From positions 124,001-188,000 of the forward strand of contig NZ_JARDJI010000007.1 of NCBI RefSeq assembly GCF_039907765.1: 64,000 bases of DNA, read 5' to 3'. The position numbers were made by a program, and so were the translations under genes. The notes under the pieces are model-generated. The model was not told the DNA's origin and did not search any database. It saw nothing but the letters and a program-made list of their open reading frames with translations. Below, in pieces: positions 44,987-56,871 of this stretch (positions within the stretch are counted from its first letter, which is position 1; every line of letters starts with the position of its first letter). This DNA comes from Aminobacter sp039907765. Lineage in GTDB: Bacteria > Pseudomonadota > Alphaproteobacteria > Rhizobiales > Rhizobiaceae.

Positions 44987-46192
44987 TTATCCCCTGCGGC
45001 CGCAGCGCCAGTTCCAGTCGCGCTCCGGGCCGACGTCGACGTGGACCGAATTGGTGCTGCAATAGGTGCCGACGCCGCCGCGGTCGGGCATCGAGCGGAG
45101 GAAGGTGGCGAGTTCCCATTTGCCCACGCCGGGCACCTGGATGTCGGCGGCCGCGCAGGCCATGTGCAGAGATTTCTTGGCGCCGCCCACCCGGCGGTTT
45201 CGCTCCGGATCGCGGAAGCCGGAGGTGACGATCATCTTGGTGCCGAATCGTTGCTCGACTGCCTTGAGCACGCGCACCAACGAGGGCTTGAGGCAGCTGA
45301 CGTCGACATTGTCGTTCTGCTTGAGCAGCCCGTTCGGCGCCAGACGCGCCAGGCCAGCCGCAGAGGCGACCTCGTAGGACCCGTCGTCGTCGCCTTCGTT
45401 CAGGTCCACGTCGCTGTCGTCGTTGATGCCCGACTTGCGCTTGATCTCGAACAGGTCGGTGGTGCGGACGCCCGGCAGCGCCCAGTCCGAATCGCCGCCC
45501 GACGAGCCGCCGAGCGAGGCCATCGCCACCTGCTTCGAGTTGGCCTTCGTGGAGGCGAGGGTGATGATCGGCTTGGCCTTTTCCTCGGGCGCCTTCGGCG
45601 CGGCCGACTGAGCCGCGGCGGGGGTGGTCGCGATGAGCGGCTTTGTCTCTTCTTCCTTCGCCGGGACAGACTTTGCGGGCGAAGAGCTGAACAGCGACGC
45701 GAGGAAGCCCTTTTTCTTGGGCTGCTGCGGCGCCTCCGTGGCCGCGCCTGCGGCCAGGCCGTTGTCCTGCTGGGCCGAGGGCTTTTCAGGGTTGGCTTCC
45801 GCGACCTGCGTCGCTTCCGCTGCCTTCGACGGTTCCGCTTCGGTCGCGGTGGCGGCTTGCTGCGGCTGCTCCGCCTTTTCCAGCGCGGATGCCGCCGCCG
45901 ATTCGGTGCCGGGCTTGTTGACGGGGACGTAGCCGACCTGATCGGGCAGCGCCGTGCCGCCTTCCGTATTCATCGCGAGATTGGTGTCCGCCTGCGCGGT
46001 TGCGGCAGCGGGCGATCCTGCAGCTTCGGGCGTGCCGGCAGCCTCAGTCGTTGCGGTCGCCGCCGACGAAGCATTCGCCACTTCGAGGCTCGGCTCGCCC
46101 GTGGAAGTGCACGAGGCGGCGGCAAGCGAAACCAGGACGGTCAGCGCAACGCCGTACCTCCAGTCCGCTGGTCGCAGTCGTCCTGACGTCAA
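44987..46192 (-). CDS. Lipoprotein with peptidase M15 (YcbK/DUF882-type) domain
   Basis: 401-residue lipoprotein. The signal with lipobox LAAASC is followed by a ~230-residue Ala/Glu/Pro/Thr-rich linker and a C-terminal M15-type domain (about 295-395): VTSGFRDPERNRRVGGAKKS, the zinc motif SLHMACAAADIQV (HxxxxxxD) and HVDVGPERDW. Family members are murein endopeptidases (MepA/YcbK-like) cleaving peptide cross-links. Upstream (46193-46405) no gene is seen. The gene is downstream of phaC but separated by about 210 bases, so cotranscription is uncertain. Confidence 0.85.
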   Translation of the reverse strand: MTSGRLRPADWRYGVALTVLVSLAAASCTSTGEPSLEVANASSAATATTEAAGTPEAAGSPAAATAQADTNLAMNTEGGTALPDQVGYVPVNKPGTESAAASALEKAEQPQQAATATEAEPSKAAEATQVAEANPEKPSAQQDNGLAAGAATEAPQQPKKKGFLASLFSSSPAKSVPAKEEETKPLIATTPAAAQSAAPKAPEEKAKPIITLASTKANSKQVAMASLGGSSGGDSDWALPGVRTTDLFEIKRKSGINDDSDVDLNEGDDDGSYEVASAAGLARLAPNGLLKQNDNVDVSCLKPSLVRVLKAVEQRFGTKMIVTSGFRDPERNRRVGGAKKSLHMACAAADIQVPGVGKWELATFLRSMPDRGGVGTYCSTNSVHVDVGPERDWNWRCGRRG

Positions 46193-46405
46193 GCCGGTCC
46201 CCTCTCAATGCAATGCAGCCAAAGAATACGCTTGGCGATGAAATCCAACGTCTACGCTACCGCGCTTCTGAACGAGAAACGCTGCCCGATCATCTGGCTG
46301 TGATCCCCCATTTTCGGGGCTAGGCGCCAAATGCGGCGAGATCATGATTGCCATGATTTCGCCCACCTTGTGGATCGCCGTCAACTCACCGCGGATTTCA
46401 AGGAG

Positions 46406-48235
46406 TTACACTCGAACCTTGACATAGGTGCCGGGAGCATCTTCTAGCACCCGTCCGCTTGTGCCGGGCTTGCGCGCCGAAACGCGCCTGTCGTCCTTGG
46501 CCTCGATCCAGCGTTGCCAGTGCGGCCACCACGATCCCGCCGTCTCGGTCGCGTGGCCCAGCCAGTCGTCGAAGTCGCCGGTCGGCTTGCCGCTGCTCCA
46601 GAACTGATATTTGTTGGCGGCGGGCGGATTGATGACGCCGGCGATGTGGCCGGAGCCGCCGACCACATAGTCGACGTCGCCGCCGAAATACTTGCAGCCG
46701 AGGAAGACCGAGCGGGCAGGGGCGATGTGGTCCTCGCGCGCGGCGAGGTTGTAGACGGGGATGGTGATGTCGGCGAGCGAGACCGTGCGCCCGGCCAGTT
46801 CCATCCTGCCTTGCGACAGGTTGTTGTCGAGGTAGCAGTTGCGCAGATAGAAGGAGTGGTTGGCTGCGGCCATCCGCGTCGAATCCGCGTTCCAGTACAG
46901 CAGGTCGAACGGCAGCGGCTCCTTGCCGCGCATGTAGTTGTTGACGACATAGGGCCAGATGAGGTCGCCCGACCTCAGCATGTTGAAGGCCGTCGCCATC
47001 TTGGTGCCGTCGAGATAGCCCTTGCCCTTCATGGCGCGCTCGAGGGCGGCGATCTGGTCCTCGTCGACGAACACCTTGAGGTCGCCGGCATAGGTGAAGT
47101 CGACCTGGGTGGTGAAGAAGGTGGCCGAGCGGATGCGGTGGTCGCCTTCCTGCGCGAGCAGCGCCAGCGCTGCGGCGAGCAGCGTGCCGCCGACGCAGTA
47201 GCCGATCGCATTGACTTCACGCTCGCCGGTCGCCTGCTCGACCATGTCGAGGCCGTATTGCAGGCCCTCGCGGATATACGCCTCCCAGTCCTTCAGCCCG
47301 TGGCGCTGGTCGGGGTTGATCCAGGAGATGACGAAGACCGTATGGCCTTGTTCCACGGCCCAGCGGATGAAGGACTTCTGCGGGTTGAGGTCGAGGATGT
47401 AGAACTTGTTGATCCATGGCGGGCAGATCAGCAGCGGCCGCTTCAGGACCTTGTCCGTGGTTGGCGCGTACTGGATGATCTCGGCGACGTCGCTGCGCCC
47501 GACCACCTTGCCGGGCGTCATGGCGACGTTCCTGCCGATCTCGAAGCCGGAATAGTCGGCCTGCCTGAGCTTCAGGTCGCCCTTGCCGGCCGCGATGTCC
47601 TCGGCGAACATCTTCATGCCGCGCACCAGGTTCTCGCCGTTGCTGGCGACCGTCTCGCGGAACAGTTCCGGATTGGTCAGGATGAAATTGGAGGGCGAAA
47701 TCGCGTTGGTGACCTGCTTGACGTAGAAGCCGGCCTTGTGGCGCGTGTGCTCGTCCAGCCCGTCGGCATGCTCGACGAGGTCGCCGGCCCAGCGCGTGGT
47801 CACCAGGTAGGCCTGCTTGAGAAAATCGAAGAAGGCGTTGCGGCCCCATTCCGGATCGAGGAAGCGCTTGTCTGTCCGCTCGGGCTTGATCGCTTCCTCG
47901 ACCTGTTCGCCGGACATGCGCTGGACCGAGTTGCCCCACACCTCGAGATAGCCGGCGAACAGGCGGGTCTGCGCCTCCAGTGCGCGCGAGGGGTCCGACA
48001 GCCAGTATTCGGTGAGCCTGGAAAAGGTCTTGACCATGTCGGTCATCGGCTCGGCCACGGTGTCGCGCAAGTCGCCCTTCTCGCGGGGTTCGACCCAGGC
48101 CGAGGCCGCCTTGCCGGCCTGCTCGATCATGCGGGCGATGTTGAGAGCGAAACGCTCGGGGTCCTTGACCAGATATTGCTCGATGGAGGAGGGGGAATCG
48201 CCGCTCGGCTTGTCCGAATCGTCTGCCTTCGCCAT
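46406..48235 (-). CDS. phaC: Class I poly(3-hydroxyalkanoate) synthase PhaC
   Basis: Polymerises 3-hydroxyacyl-CoA into polyhydroxyalkanoate storage granules. 609 residues from the chosen start. The alpha/beta-hydrolase core has the lipase-like box with cysteine nucleophile GYCVGG (about residue 347), the Asp in AREDHIAP and the His in GGSGHIAGV; the YFGGD and WPHWQRW ends fit class I. Starts at 48235 (MAKADD), 48274 and 48358 are all in frame; 48235 has GAGGA just upstream and avoids overlap with the divergent lipoprotein gene. No phaA/B/R or phasin gene is nearby. Confidence 0.93.
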   Translation of the reverse strand: MAKADDSDKPSGDSPSSIEQYLVKDPERFALNIARMIEQAGKAASAWVEPREKGDLRDTVAEPMTDMVKTFSRLTEYWLSDPSRALEAQTRLFAGYLEVWGNSVQRMSGEQVEEAIKPERTDKRFLDPEWGRNAFFDFLKQAYLVTTRWAGDLVEHADGLDEHTRHKAGFYVKQVTNAISPSNFILTNPELFRETVASNGENLVRGMKMFAEDIAAGKGDLKLRQADYSGFEIGRNVAMTPGKVVGRSDVAEIIQYAPTTDKVLKRPLLICPPWINKFYILDLNPQKSFIRWAVEQGHTVFVISWINPDQRHGLKDWEAYIREGLQYGLDMVEQATGEREVNAIGYCVGGTLLAAALALLAQEGDHRIRSATFFTTQVDFTYAGDLKVFVDEDQIAALERAMKGKGYLDGTKMATAFNMLRSGDLIWPYVVNNYMRGKEPLPFDLLYWNADSTRMAAANHSFYLRNCYLDNNLSQGRMELAGRTVSLADITIPVYNLAAREDHIAPARSVFLGCKYFGGDVDYVVGGSGHIAGVINPPAANKYQFWSSGKPTGDFDDWLGHATETAGSWWPHWQRWIEAKDDRRVSARKPGTSGRVLEDAPGTYVKVRV

Positions 48236-48334
48236 GGTCCTCGCAGGTCCTCCCAAAGGGCCTTTTATTGACATACTATCATGCGACGTCTTACCGGGTC
48301 CAACGCGCTCTATCGCGCCTGTCAGGGAAACATT

Positions 48335-48721
48335 ATGACATATCGTGTTGGTCGGCATGTTTTTTTAGGCGCCCGCGTGACGCTCTTTGCGGCACTCTTC
48401 GCGACGCCGCTGCTGGCCAGCGGCTGCGCCAGCACGAGCACCGCCAATGGTACGGCCGCCCAGACCGGCGGACGCGGCGCGCAGGACACCGGCACCTATC
48501 CCAACCTCAACATTGCGCCCCAGGTGGCCGCGCCCCAGTTCACCGACGACCAGAAGGCCGCCAAGATGGCCGCGCTGCAGGCGGCACGGCGGCGCCAGGG
48601 CGGCGCGGGCGGTGCATCGTCCGATTCGGCGGCGATGACCACGCTTGCACGGAAGCACGGCGCCGACACGCTCAAGGCCATCGAAGGCAAGTGCGACCCT
48701 ATCGACCCCGCCTGCAATTGA
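48335..48721 (+). CDS. Small putative lipoprotein
   Basis: 128 residues. A signal peptide with lipobox LLASGC (Cys at about residue 32) precedes a Thr/Ala-rich segment, a helical DDQKAAKMAALQAARRR stretch, and a C-terminal ALARKHG-like tail with two cysteines (GKCDPIDPACN). Start at 48335 is supported by CAGGGA. Divergent from phaC and 46 bases upstream of the aminotransferase gene. No family function is recognised. Confidence 0.75.
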   Translation: MTYRVGRHVFLGARVTLFAALFATPLLASGCASTSTANGTAAQTGGRGAQDTGTYPNLNIAPQVAAPQFTDDQKAAKMAALQAARRRQGGAGGASSDSAAMTTLARKHGADTLKAIEGKCDPIDPACN

Positions 48722-48767
48722 GTATATACGCGCACGCATCGCGCAGCCCCGTTCGCCTGGAACCGAC

Positions 48768-49985
<1,218 letters not shown>

Positions 49986-50035
49986 GCGCGCCGCAGCCCA
50001 ATCCAGAACTACCGAGTGAAGAGGCGCCGCCGACC

Positions 50036-51349
<1,314 letters not shown>

Positions 51350-51537
51350 GCCCGCAGGCCATATACCGGCGATGCGGGGGCGCTGGCCCGGCCACGCGCC
51401 AGCATTCCCTTTCAATCGATTGATATTGTTTCGCTTTCGATTAAGGGGGTGACAGGTCTTGCCGTTGTCACAAGTGTTTGACAATAAGGGCCGGCCCGTT
51501 TCGGGCACCCCGAATTCATCGACTGCAGGACCCTGAT

Positions 51538-52512
51538 ATGGCGAAAAGCGTTGTTGCCGGTCTCGACCGGATCCTCACCATGGAACTCGTGCGCGTGACC
51601 GAGCGCGCTGCTGTGGCGGCAGCAAGGCTGCGCGGACGCGGCGACGAGAAGGCCGCGGACCAGGTTGCCGTCGACGCCATGCGCCAGGAACTCAACCGTC
51701 TCGCCATCAACGGCACCGTGGTGATCGGCGAGGGCGAGCGCGACGAGGCGCCGATGCTCTATATCGGCGAGGAAGTCGGCGCCGGCGGCCCCGAGGTCGA
51801 CATCGCGCTCGACCCGCTGGAAGGCACGACCATCTGCGCCAAGAACCTGCCCAATGCGCTGGCCGTCATCGCCATCGCCGAAAAGGGCAGCCTTTTGTTC
51901 GCGCCCGACGTCTACATGGACAAGATCGCAGTCGGCCCCGGCTATCCGGACGGCGTGATCGACATCGATGCCTCGCCGGCGGAGAACATCGCCAACCTCG
52001 CCAAGGCCAAGGGCGTGCCGGTGTCCGAAATCACCGCCTGCATCCTCGACCGCCCGCGCCACGCCAAGCTGATCGACGCGGTGCGTACGACGGGCGCTGC
52101 CATCCGCCTCATCGGCGACGGCGACGTGGCCGGCGTTATCCACACGACCGATCCGGAAGAGACGGGCATCGACATCTATCTCGGCACCGGCGGGGCGCCG
52201 GAGGGCGTTCTGGCTGCGGCGGCACTGCGCTGCACCGGCGGCCAGATGCAGGGCCGCCTCATCCTCGACACGCCCGAGAAGGTCGAACGCGCCGCCAAGA
52301 TGGGCATTGCCGATCCCAAGAAGGTCTATCGCATCGAGGAGATGGCGCGCGGCGACGTGCTGTTCGCCGCGACCGGCGTGACCGACGGCAACCTGCTCGC
52401 CGGCGTCAAGTTCGGCCGCGATGCGATCACCACGCACACCATCGTGCTGCGCTCGTCGTCCAAGACGGTGCGCGAGATCAAGGCGCGTCACCAGGATATC
52501 GAAAAATTCTGA
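51538..52512 (+). CDS. glpX: Class II fructose-1,6-bisphosphatase
   Basis: Gluconeogenic phosphatase, 324 residues, GlpX family. The metal and phosphate loops read VVIGEGERDEAPMLYIGE, IALDPLEGTTICAKN and IYLGTGGAPEGVLAAAAL. It starts with the ATG at 51538. The 188-bp gap after hom contains TTGTCACAAGTGTTTGACAA, an AT-rich dyad-like region that may hold the promoter. recJ follows after 56 bases. Confidence 0.94.
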   Translation: MAKSVVAGLDRILTMELVRVTERAAVAAARLRGRGDEKAADQVAVDAMRQELNRLAINGTVVIGEGERDEAPMLYIGEEVGAGGPEVDIALDPLEGTTICAKNLPNALAVIAIAEKGSLLFAPDVYMDKIAVGPGYPDGVIDIDASPAENIANLAKAKGVPVSEITACILDRPRHAKLIDAVRTTGAAIRLIGDGDVAGVIHTTDPEETGIDIYLGTGGAPEGVLAAAALRCTGGQMQGRLILDTPEKVERAAKMGIADPKKVYRIEEMARGDVLFAATGVTDGNLLAGVKFGRDAITTHTIVLRSSSKTVREIKARHQDIEKF

Positions 52513-52568
52513 TTACGCGCCCGCTGCGGTCGCCTATGGTCGGCCCGAGGCGGGTGGACCAGCACTGA

Positions 52569-54359
52569 ATGGCGACTGAAAAGCGTAATTTCCTTGGCGT
52601 GAGGCGTTCGGCCACCGGTGTCTCATGGCAGCACCGGCTGACCGAACGCCAGGACATGATGGCGCTCGCGATCGCGCAAGGCCACGGCGTTCCCGACATC
52701 GTGGCGCGGGTGCTGGCCGGCCGTGGCGTGCCGTCCGAGGAGGCCGAGCGCTTCCTCGATCCGACCATCCGGGAACTTTTGCCCGACCCGGCGTCCCTGA
52801 CCGACATGGACAAGGCGGCCGAGCGGATCGCCAACGCCGTCATCCGCGGCGAGAGGGTCGCGATCTTCGGCGACTACGACGTCGACGGCGCCTGCTCGTC
52901 GGCGCTGATGAAGCGCTTCCTCGGCCATTTCGGCATCCAGTCCGAGATCTACATCCCCGACCGGATTTTCGAGGGCTACGGGCCGAACCCCGATGCCATG
53001 CGCGAGCTGGTGGGGCGCGGTGCGAGCCTGATCGTCACCGTCGACTGCGGCACCAACAGCGCAGCCTCAATCGATGCGGCCAACGAAGCCGGCGCCGACG
53101 TCGTCGTGCTCGACCACCACCAGGTCGGCGGGCCATTGCCAAATGCGGTAGCCGTGGTCAATCCGAACCGCGACGACGATCTTTCCGGGCAGGGCCATCT
53201 CTGCGCCGCCGGCGTGACTTTTCTCGCGCTGGTGCACACCGCCAAGGTGTTACGCGAGAAGCTGCCCGATGCCCCGCGTCCGGATCTGCTCAAGCTGCTC
53301 GACCTCACGGCTCTTGCGACGGTCGCCGATGTGGTGCCGCTCGTCGGCGTCAACCGCGCCTTCGTGGTGAAGGGGCTGCAGGCGATGCGGCAGCAGAACA
53401 ATCCCGGGCTGACCGCACTTGCCCGCGTCGCCCGCATCGGCGAGCCGCTCAACGCCTTCCACCTGTCCTTCCTGCTCGGCCCGCGCATCAATGCCGGCGG
53501 GCGCATCGGCGATGCCGCGCTCGGCAGCAGGCTTTTGGCGACCGACGATCCGGTCGAGGCCGGCTCGATCGCGGAGACGCTCGACCGCCTGAACCAGGAG
53601 CGGCAGGCGATGGAAACCGAGATGCTGGCCCAGGCGCGCGCCGAGGCCGACGCCGAGATCGGCGCCGGCCCGGGGCCGGCCGTCCTGGTCACCGCCAATA
53701 CCAGCTGGCATCCCGGCATCGTCGGGCTTCTGGCTTCGAGGCTGAAGGACCACGCCCGGCGCCCGGTGTTCGCCGTCGCCTTCAATGGTTCGGGCACCGG
53801 CACCGGCTCCGGCCGCTCGGTCTCGGGCTTCGACCTCGGCAAGCTGGTGCGCGAGGCGGTCGAGGCCGGATTGCTGGTCAAGGGCGGCGGGCACGCCATG
53901 GCCGCCGGCATCACGGTCCAGAAGGAGAAGCTCGGCGAACTGCGCGCCTTCTTTGAAGCGCGTGCCGCGGCCGACGTGTTTCGCCTGCAGGATGAAGAAA
54001 GCCTCTTGATCGACGGCGCGCTTGCGGCGGAAGGCGCGACGCTGGCGCTGATCGACGCACTGGAGAAGGCCGGGCCGTTCGGGGCAGGGCACGTGGCGCC
54101 CGTTTTCGTGCTGCCGCGCCACAAGCTTGCCGATGTCCGCGTCATCGGCACCGGGCACCTCAGGGCCGATCTGAGGTCGGAGAGCGGCGGCCGCATCCAA
54201 GGCATGGCGTTCCGCTCCGCCGAAACGCCGCTCGGCGATTTCCTGGCCCGGAATGCCGGCCGGACGATCCACGTCGCCGGCACGCTTGCCGTCAATCATT
54301 GGAACGGCAATCGCACCGTGCAGTTGCGGATCATGGATGCGGCGCAGGCCGGTCCGTAG
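52569..54359 (+). CDS. recJ: Single-stranded-DNA-specific exonuclease RecJ
   Basis: 5'-3' ssDNA exonuclease of recombination and mismatch repair. 596 residues. DHH-family motifs: IFGDYDVDGACSSALM (motif I), VTVDCGTNS (II), VVLDHHQVGG (III), and the DHHA1 part with VKGGGHAMAAGI. Normal family length. The stop codon is immediately followed by a dispersed-type repeat. Confidence 0.94.
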   Translation: MATEKRNFLGVRRSATGVSWQHRLTERQDMMALAIAQGHGVPDIVARVLAGRGVPSEEAERFLDPTIRELLPDPASLTDMDKAAERIANAVIRGERVAIFGDYDVDGACSSALMKRFLGHFGIQSEIYIPDRIFEGYGPNPDAMRELVGRGASLIVTVDCGTNSAASIDAANEAGADVVVLDHHQVGGPLPNAVAVVNPNRDDDLSGQGHLCAAGVTFLALVHTAKVLREKLPDAPRPDLLKLLDLTALATVADVVPLVGVNRAFVVKGLQAMRQQNNPGLTALARVARIGEPLNAFHLSFLLGPRINAGGRIGDAALGSRLLATDDPVEAGSIAETLDRLNQERQAMETEMLAQARAEADAEIGAGPGPAVLVTANTSWHPGIVGLLASRLKDHARRPVFAVAFNGSGTGTGSGRSVSGFDLGKLVREAVEAGLLVKGGGHAMAAGITVQKEKLGELRAFFEARAAADVFRLQDEESLLIDGALAAEGATLALIDALEKAGPFGAGHVAPVFVLPRHKLADVRVIGTGHLRADLRSESGGRIQGMAFRSAETPLGDFLARNAGRTIHVAGTLAVNHWNGNRTVQLRIMDAAQAGP

Positions 54360-54463
54360 AGCAATTCCAGGAAAAGTGGGCAGCGGTTTCCGGCCGGAAT
54401 CCGCAAAAACAAAGAGATGGAGCGTTTCCGCGATTCGAAGAAAGGCGGAAATGCTGTAGGCTA
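54360..54463. repeat. Dispersed-type intergenic repeat (Mesorhizobium-like)
   Basis: This ~100-bp element, AGCAATTCCAGGAAAAGTGG through ...AAACAAAGAGATGGAGCGTTTCCGCGATTC and GCGGAAATGCTGTAGG in part, resembles an extragenic repeat I recall in many copies in Mesorhizobium and Rhizobium. It fills the gap between the convergent recJ and patatin genes. Only one copy is in the window. Confidence 0.6.
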
Positions 54464-55414
54464 AGTCAGTACCGCCTGCAGCCTGACGATCTCGGCCATC
54501 TGGGCCTTCGTCGCTTCGTAGCCGATGCGGATGGCCTCGTCGGCGCGGTGGAAATCTGACAGGCCGATATGGCCGAGCTTGGGCTGCAGCGACAGGTCCG
54601 GCGGGTCGCCGGCGAGGCGGGCACGCGAAATGCGATCCTGGATGATGTTGAAGGCTTCGACCACAACGCCGGTGATGCCGAGCCTTGCTTCGCGTTCGCT
54701 GACATAGTCGCTTTGCGGGCCCTCGGCCGCCATTTCGCCGGCGCTGTGCTTGACCACGGCAGCGCGGCCGAAGAGGTCGTAGTGCAGGTTGACCGCCACC
54801 ACCAGCGGCTGTTCGTGAGCGCGGCAGACCGAGACCGGCACCGGATTGACCAGCGCGCCGTCGACGAGGGTGCGGCCGTTGCAGGTGACCGGCTCGAACA
54901 CGCCGGGAAGCGCATAGGAGGCCCGGATCGCCTTGATGAGCGAGCCGCTCGACAGCCAGATCTCGTGGCCGGTGCGGATTTCCGCGGCGACGCAGACGAA
55001 CGGCTTGGGGAGGTCCTGGAAGGTCAGGCCGTTCATGTGCTGCTGCATGCGGGCATCGAGCTTCATGCCGCCGAACAGGCCGTTGCCGACGAGCTGCAGG
55101 TCGAACAGGCCGAAGATGCGGCGCTTGGTCAGGCTGCGGGCGAATTCCTCGAGCTGGTCGAGCTTGCCGGCGAGATAGCAGCCGCCGACCAGCGCGCCGA
55201 TGGAGGTGCCGGCGATCATGTCGATGCGGACGCCTGCCTCATCGAGTGCCCTGAGCACGCCGATATGCGCCCAGCCGCGGGCGGCGCCGCCGCCAAGCGC
55301 GAGGGCCACGCCGGTGTCCTTCGGTTTTACTGGATCGTTGCCGCCGGTCCCGGATGAAAAGCCATTGGCTTCCCGGACGTTGTGGCGCGCGTAGAATGAT
55401 GCCCATTCGAGCAT
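54461..55414 (-). CDS. Patatin-like phospholipase (RssA-type)
   Basis: 317-residue patatin-family acyl hydrolase. The oxyanion loop GGGAARGWAHIG (about 41-52), nucleophile S71 in GTSIGA and the catalytic dyad Asp in VDGALVNP (about 188) are intact, so it should be an active lipase/phospholipase. The Ser-Asp dyad family includes RssA in E. coli. Transcribed convergently with recJ. Confidence 0.9.
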   Translation of the reverse strand: MLEWASFYARHNVREANGFSSGTGGNDPVKPKDTGVALALGGGAARGWAHIGVLRALDEAGVRIDMIAGTSIGALVGGCYLAGKLDQLEEFARSLTKRRIFGLFDLQLVGNGLFGGMKLDARMQQHMNGLTFQDLPKPFVCVAAEIRTGHEIWLSSGSLIKAIRASYALPGVFEPVTCNGRTLVDGALVNPVPVSVCRAHEQPLVVAVNLHYDLFGRAAVVKHSAGEMAAEGPQSDYVSEREARLGITGVVVEAFNIIQDRISRARLAGDPPDLSLQPKLGHIGLSDFHRADEAIRIGYEATKAQMAEIVRLQAVLT

Positions 55415-55501
55415 CGCAATCTCCCTTGTCCCGCAAGCAGATTACACCCGGCCCGTATTAAAATCGTGAATCTTTGTGCCGCCGGATCGGCAGCCGGTTC
55501 A

Positions 55502-55957
55502 CTATTTCTTGCGGTAGGTGTCTTCCGCGTTGAACAGGGGGGCGCTGCCGTCTGCACTGAGGGTTGCGACGCCGTTCTGTTGCCCCACCGTCCGGTAGAA
55601 GCAGGAACGCCTGCCGGTGTGACAAGTTGCATCGTGGCCGGTCACGTTTACGCGCAGCCAGATCGCATCCTGGTCGCAGTCGGTGCGCATTTCCACCACG
55701 TGCTGGAAATTGCCCGAGCTCTCGCCCTTCTTCCAGAGCGCGTTGCGCGAGCGCGACCAGTAGTGGGCGATGCCGGTCTCGATCGTCAGCGCCAGCGCCT
55801 CCGCGTTCATGTGGGCGACCATCAGCAGCATGCCGTCGGCCGCGTCGGTCACCACTGCGGTGACGAGGCCGTTGGCGTCGAAGCGGGGGGTGCAGGCTTC
55901 ACCCTCCTCGAGTGCGCGCTTGTCGCTGGAAGCCTGCGGAAATGTCAAAGCGGCCAT
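55502..55957 (-). CDS. hisI: Phosphoribosyl-AMP cyclohydrolase
   Basis: Third step of histidine biosynthesis. 151 residues. The motif WKKGESSGNFQHV, the Mg-binding DCDQDAIW and the Zn site HTGRRSCFYR are present. It stands without other his genes, downstream of folE in the same direction with a 36-bp gap. Such hisI-folE linkage is frequent in Rhizobiales. Confidence 0.94.
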   Translation of the reverse strand: MAALTFPQASSDKRALEEGEACTPRFDANGLVTAVVTDAADGMLLMVAHMNAEALALTIETGIAHYWSRSRNALWKKGESSGNFQHVVEMRTDCDQDAIWLRVNVTGHDATCHTGRRSCFYRTVGQQNGVATLSADGSAPLFNAEDTYRKK

Positions 55958-55993
55958 CGCCGGATCCTGAAAGTTCGGGAGCCGGCGAACGGA

Positions 55994-56635
55994 TCAGATG
56001 CCGTTGCCGCCAGCTCGCACCATTGTCACGAACCGGACCTGTTCTTCGGGGCTGTCCCGGAAAACGCCGGTGAAGGTGGAGGTCAGGGTGGTCGAACCCT
56101 GCTTGCGGATGCCGCGCATGGCCATGCACATGTGCTCGGCCTCGATCATCACGGCGACGCCGCGCGGATTTAGCACGTCCTGGATGACCCCGGCAATCTG
56201 CGCCGTCATCGCCTCCTGCGTCTGCAGGCGGTGGGCGAAGATGTCGACGACGCGGGCGATCTTGGACAGGCCGACCACCTTGCCGTCCGGCAGGTAGCCG
56301 ACATGCGCCTTGCCGATGATCGGCACCATGTGGTGCTCGCAATGCGAATGGAATTTTATGTCGCGGACGATGACGAGGTCGTCGTAGCCGGCCACTTCCT
56401 CGAAGGTGCGCCCAAGCTCGTCCGCCGGGCACATGTCGTAGCCGTTGAACATCTCGCGAAAGGCCTTGGTGACACGCTTGGGCGTATCGATCAGGCCCTC
56501 GCGGCTGGGGTTGTCGCCCGTCCAGCGCAACAGCACCTTGACCGCCGCCTCGACCTCCGCTTCGGTCGGCCGGTCGGTCGCAGGCTTTTCCATGTAGGCT
56601 GATTGCGGCATCAGCTTCTTGATCACGGCATCCAT
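55994..56635 (-). CDS. folE: GTP cyclohydrolase I
   Basis: Converts GTP to dihydroneopterin triphosphate, entry to folate. 213 residues. The zinc and substrate site FHSHCEHHMVP, KIARVVDIFAHRLQ and AEHMCMAMRGI are intact. Start chosen at 56633-56635; an in-frame extension to 56725 is not family-like. Divergent from the NifU-like gene. Confidence 0.94.
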   Translation of the reverse strand: MDAVIKKLMPQSAYMEKPATDRPTEAEVEAAVKVLLRWTGDNPSREGLIDTPKRVTKAFREMFNGYDMCPADELGRTFEEVAGYDDLVIVRDIKFHSHCEHHMVPIIGKAHVGYLPDGKVVGLSKIARVVDIFAHRLQTQEAMTAQIAGVIQDVLNPRGVAVMIEAEHMCMAMRGIRKQGSTTLTSTFTGVFRDSPEEQVRFVTMVRAGGNGI

Positions 56636-56871
56636 CTCAGGCGTCTCCAGTAGTCCCTGTCGGAGCAGGGACGAGTTGAACGGACACAGCCACTTCAGGA
56701 ACAACCGGGATGGTGCCGTACCCAAAGCTGCGCATTTCGCCCTGTCTCCCGATGCCTCTTCGGCCGCCTTGCCGGGAGGCGAGCACCGCCATTATATATG
56801 GGCGGACACCACGATTGAAAGATGCGACAGCGACAAGAGATGGTCGTAACACGCATTCAGAGTGAAAAAAG

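Noticed and set aside
46514..48271. A 585-codon plus-strand frame opposite phaC
   Set aside because: Composition of an antisense shadow; phaC catalytic residues are all on the minus strand.
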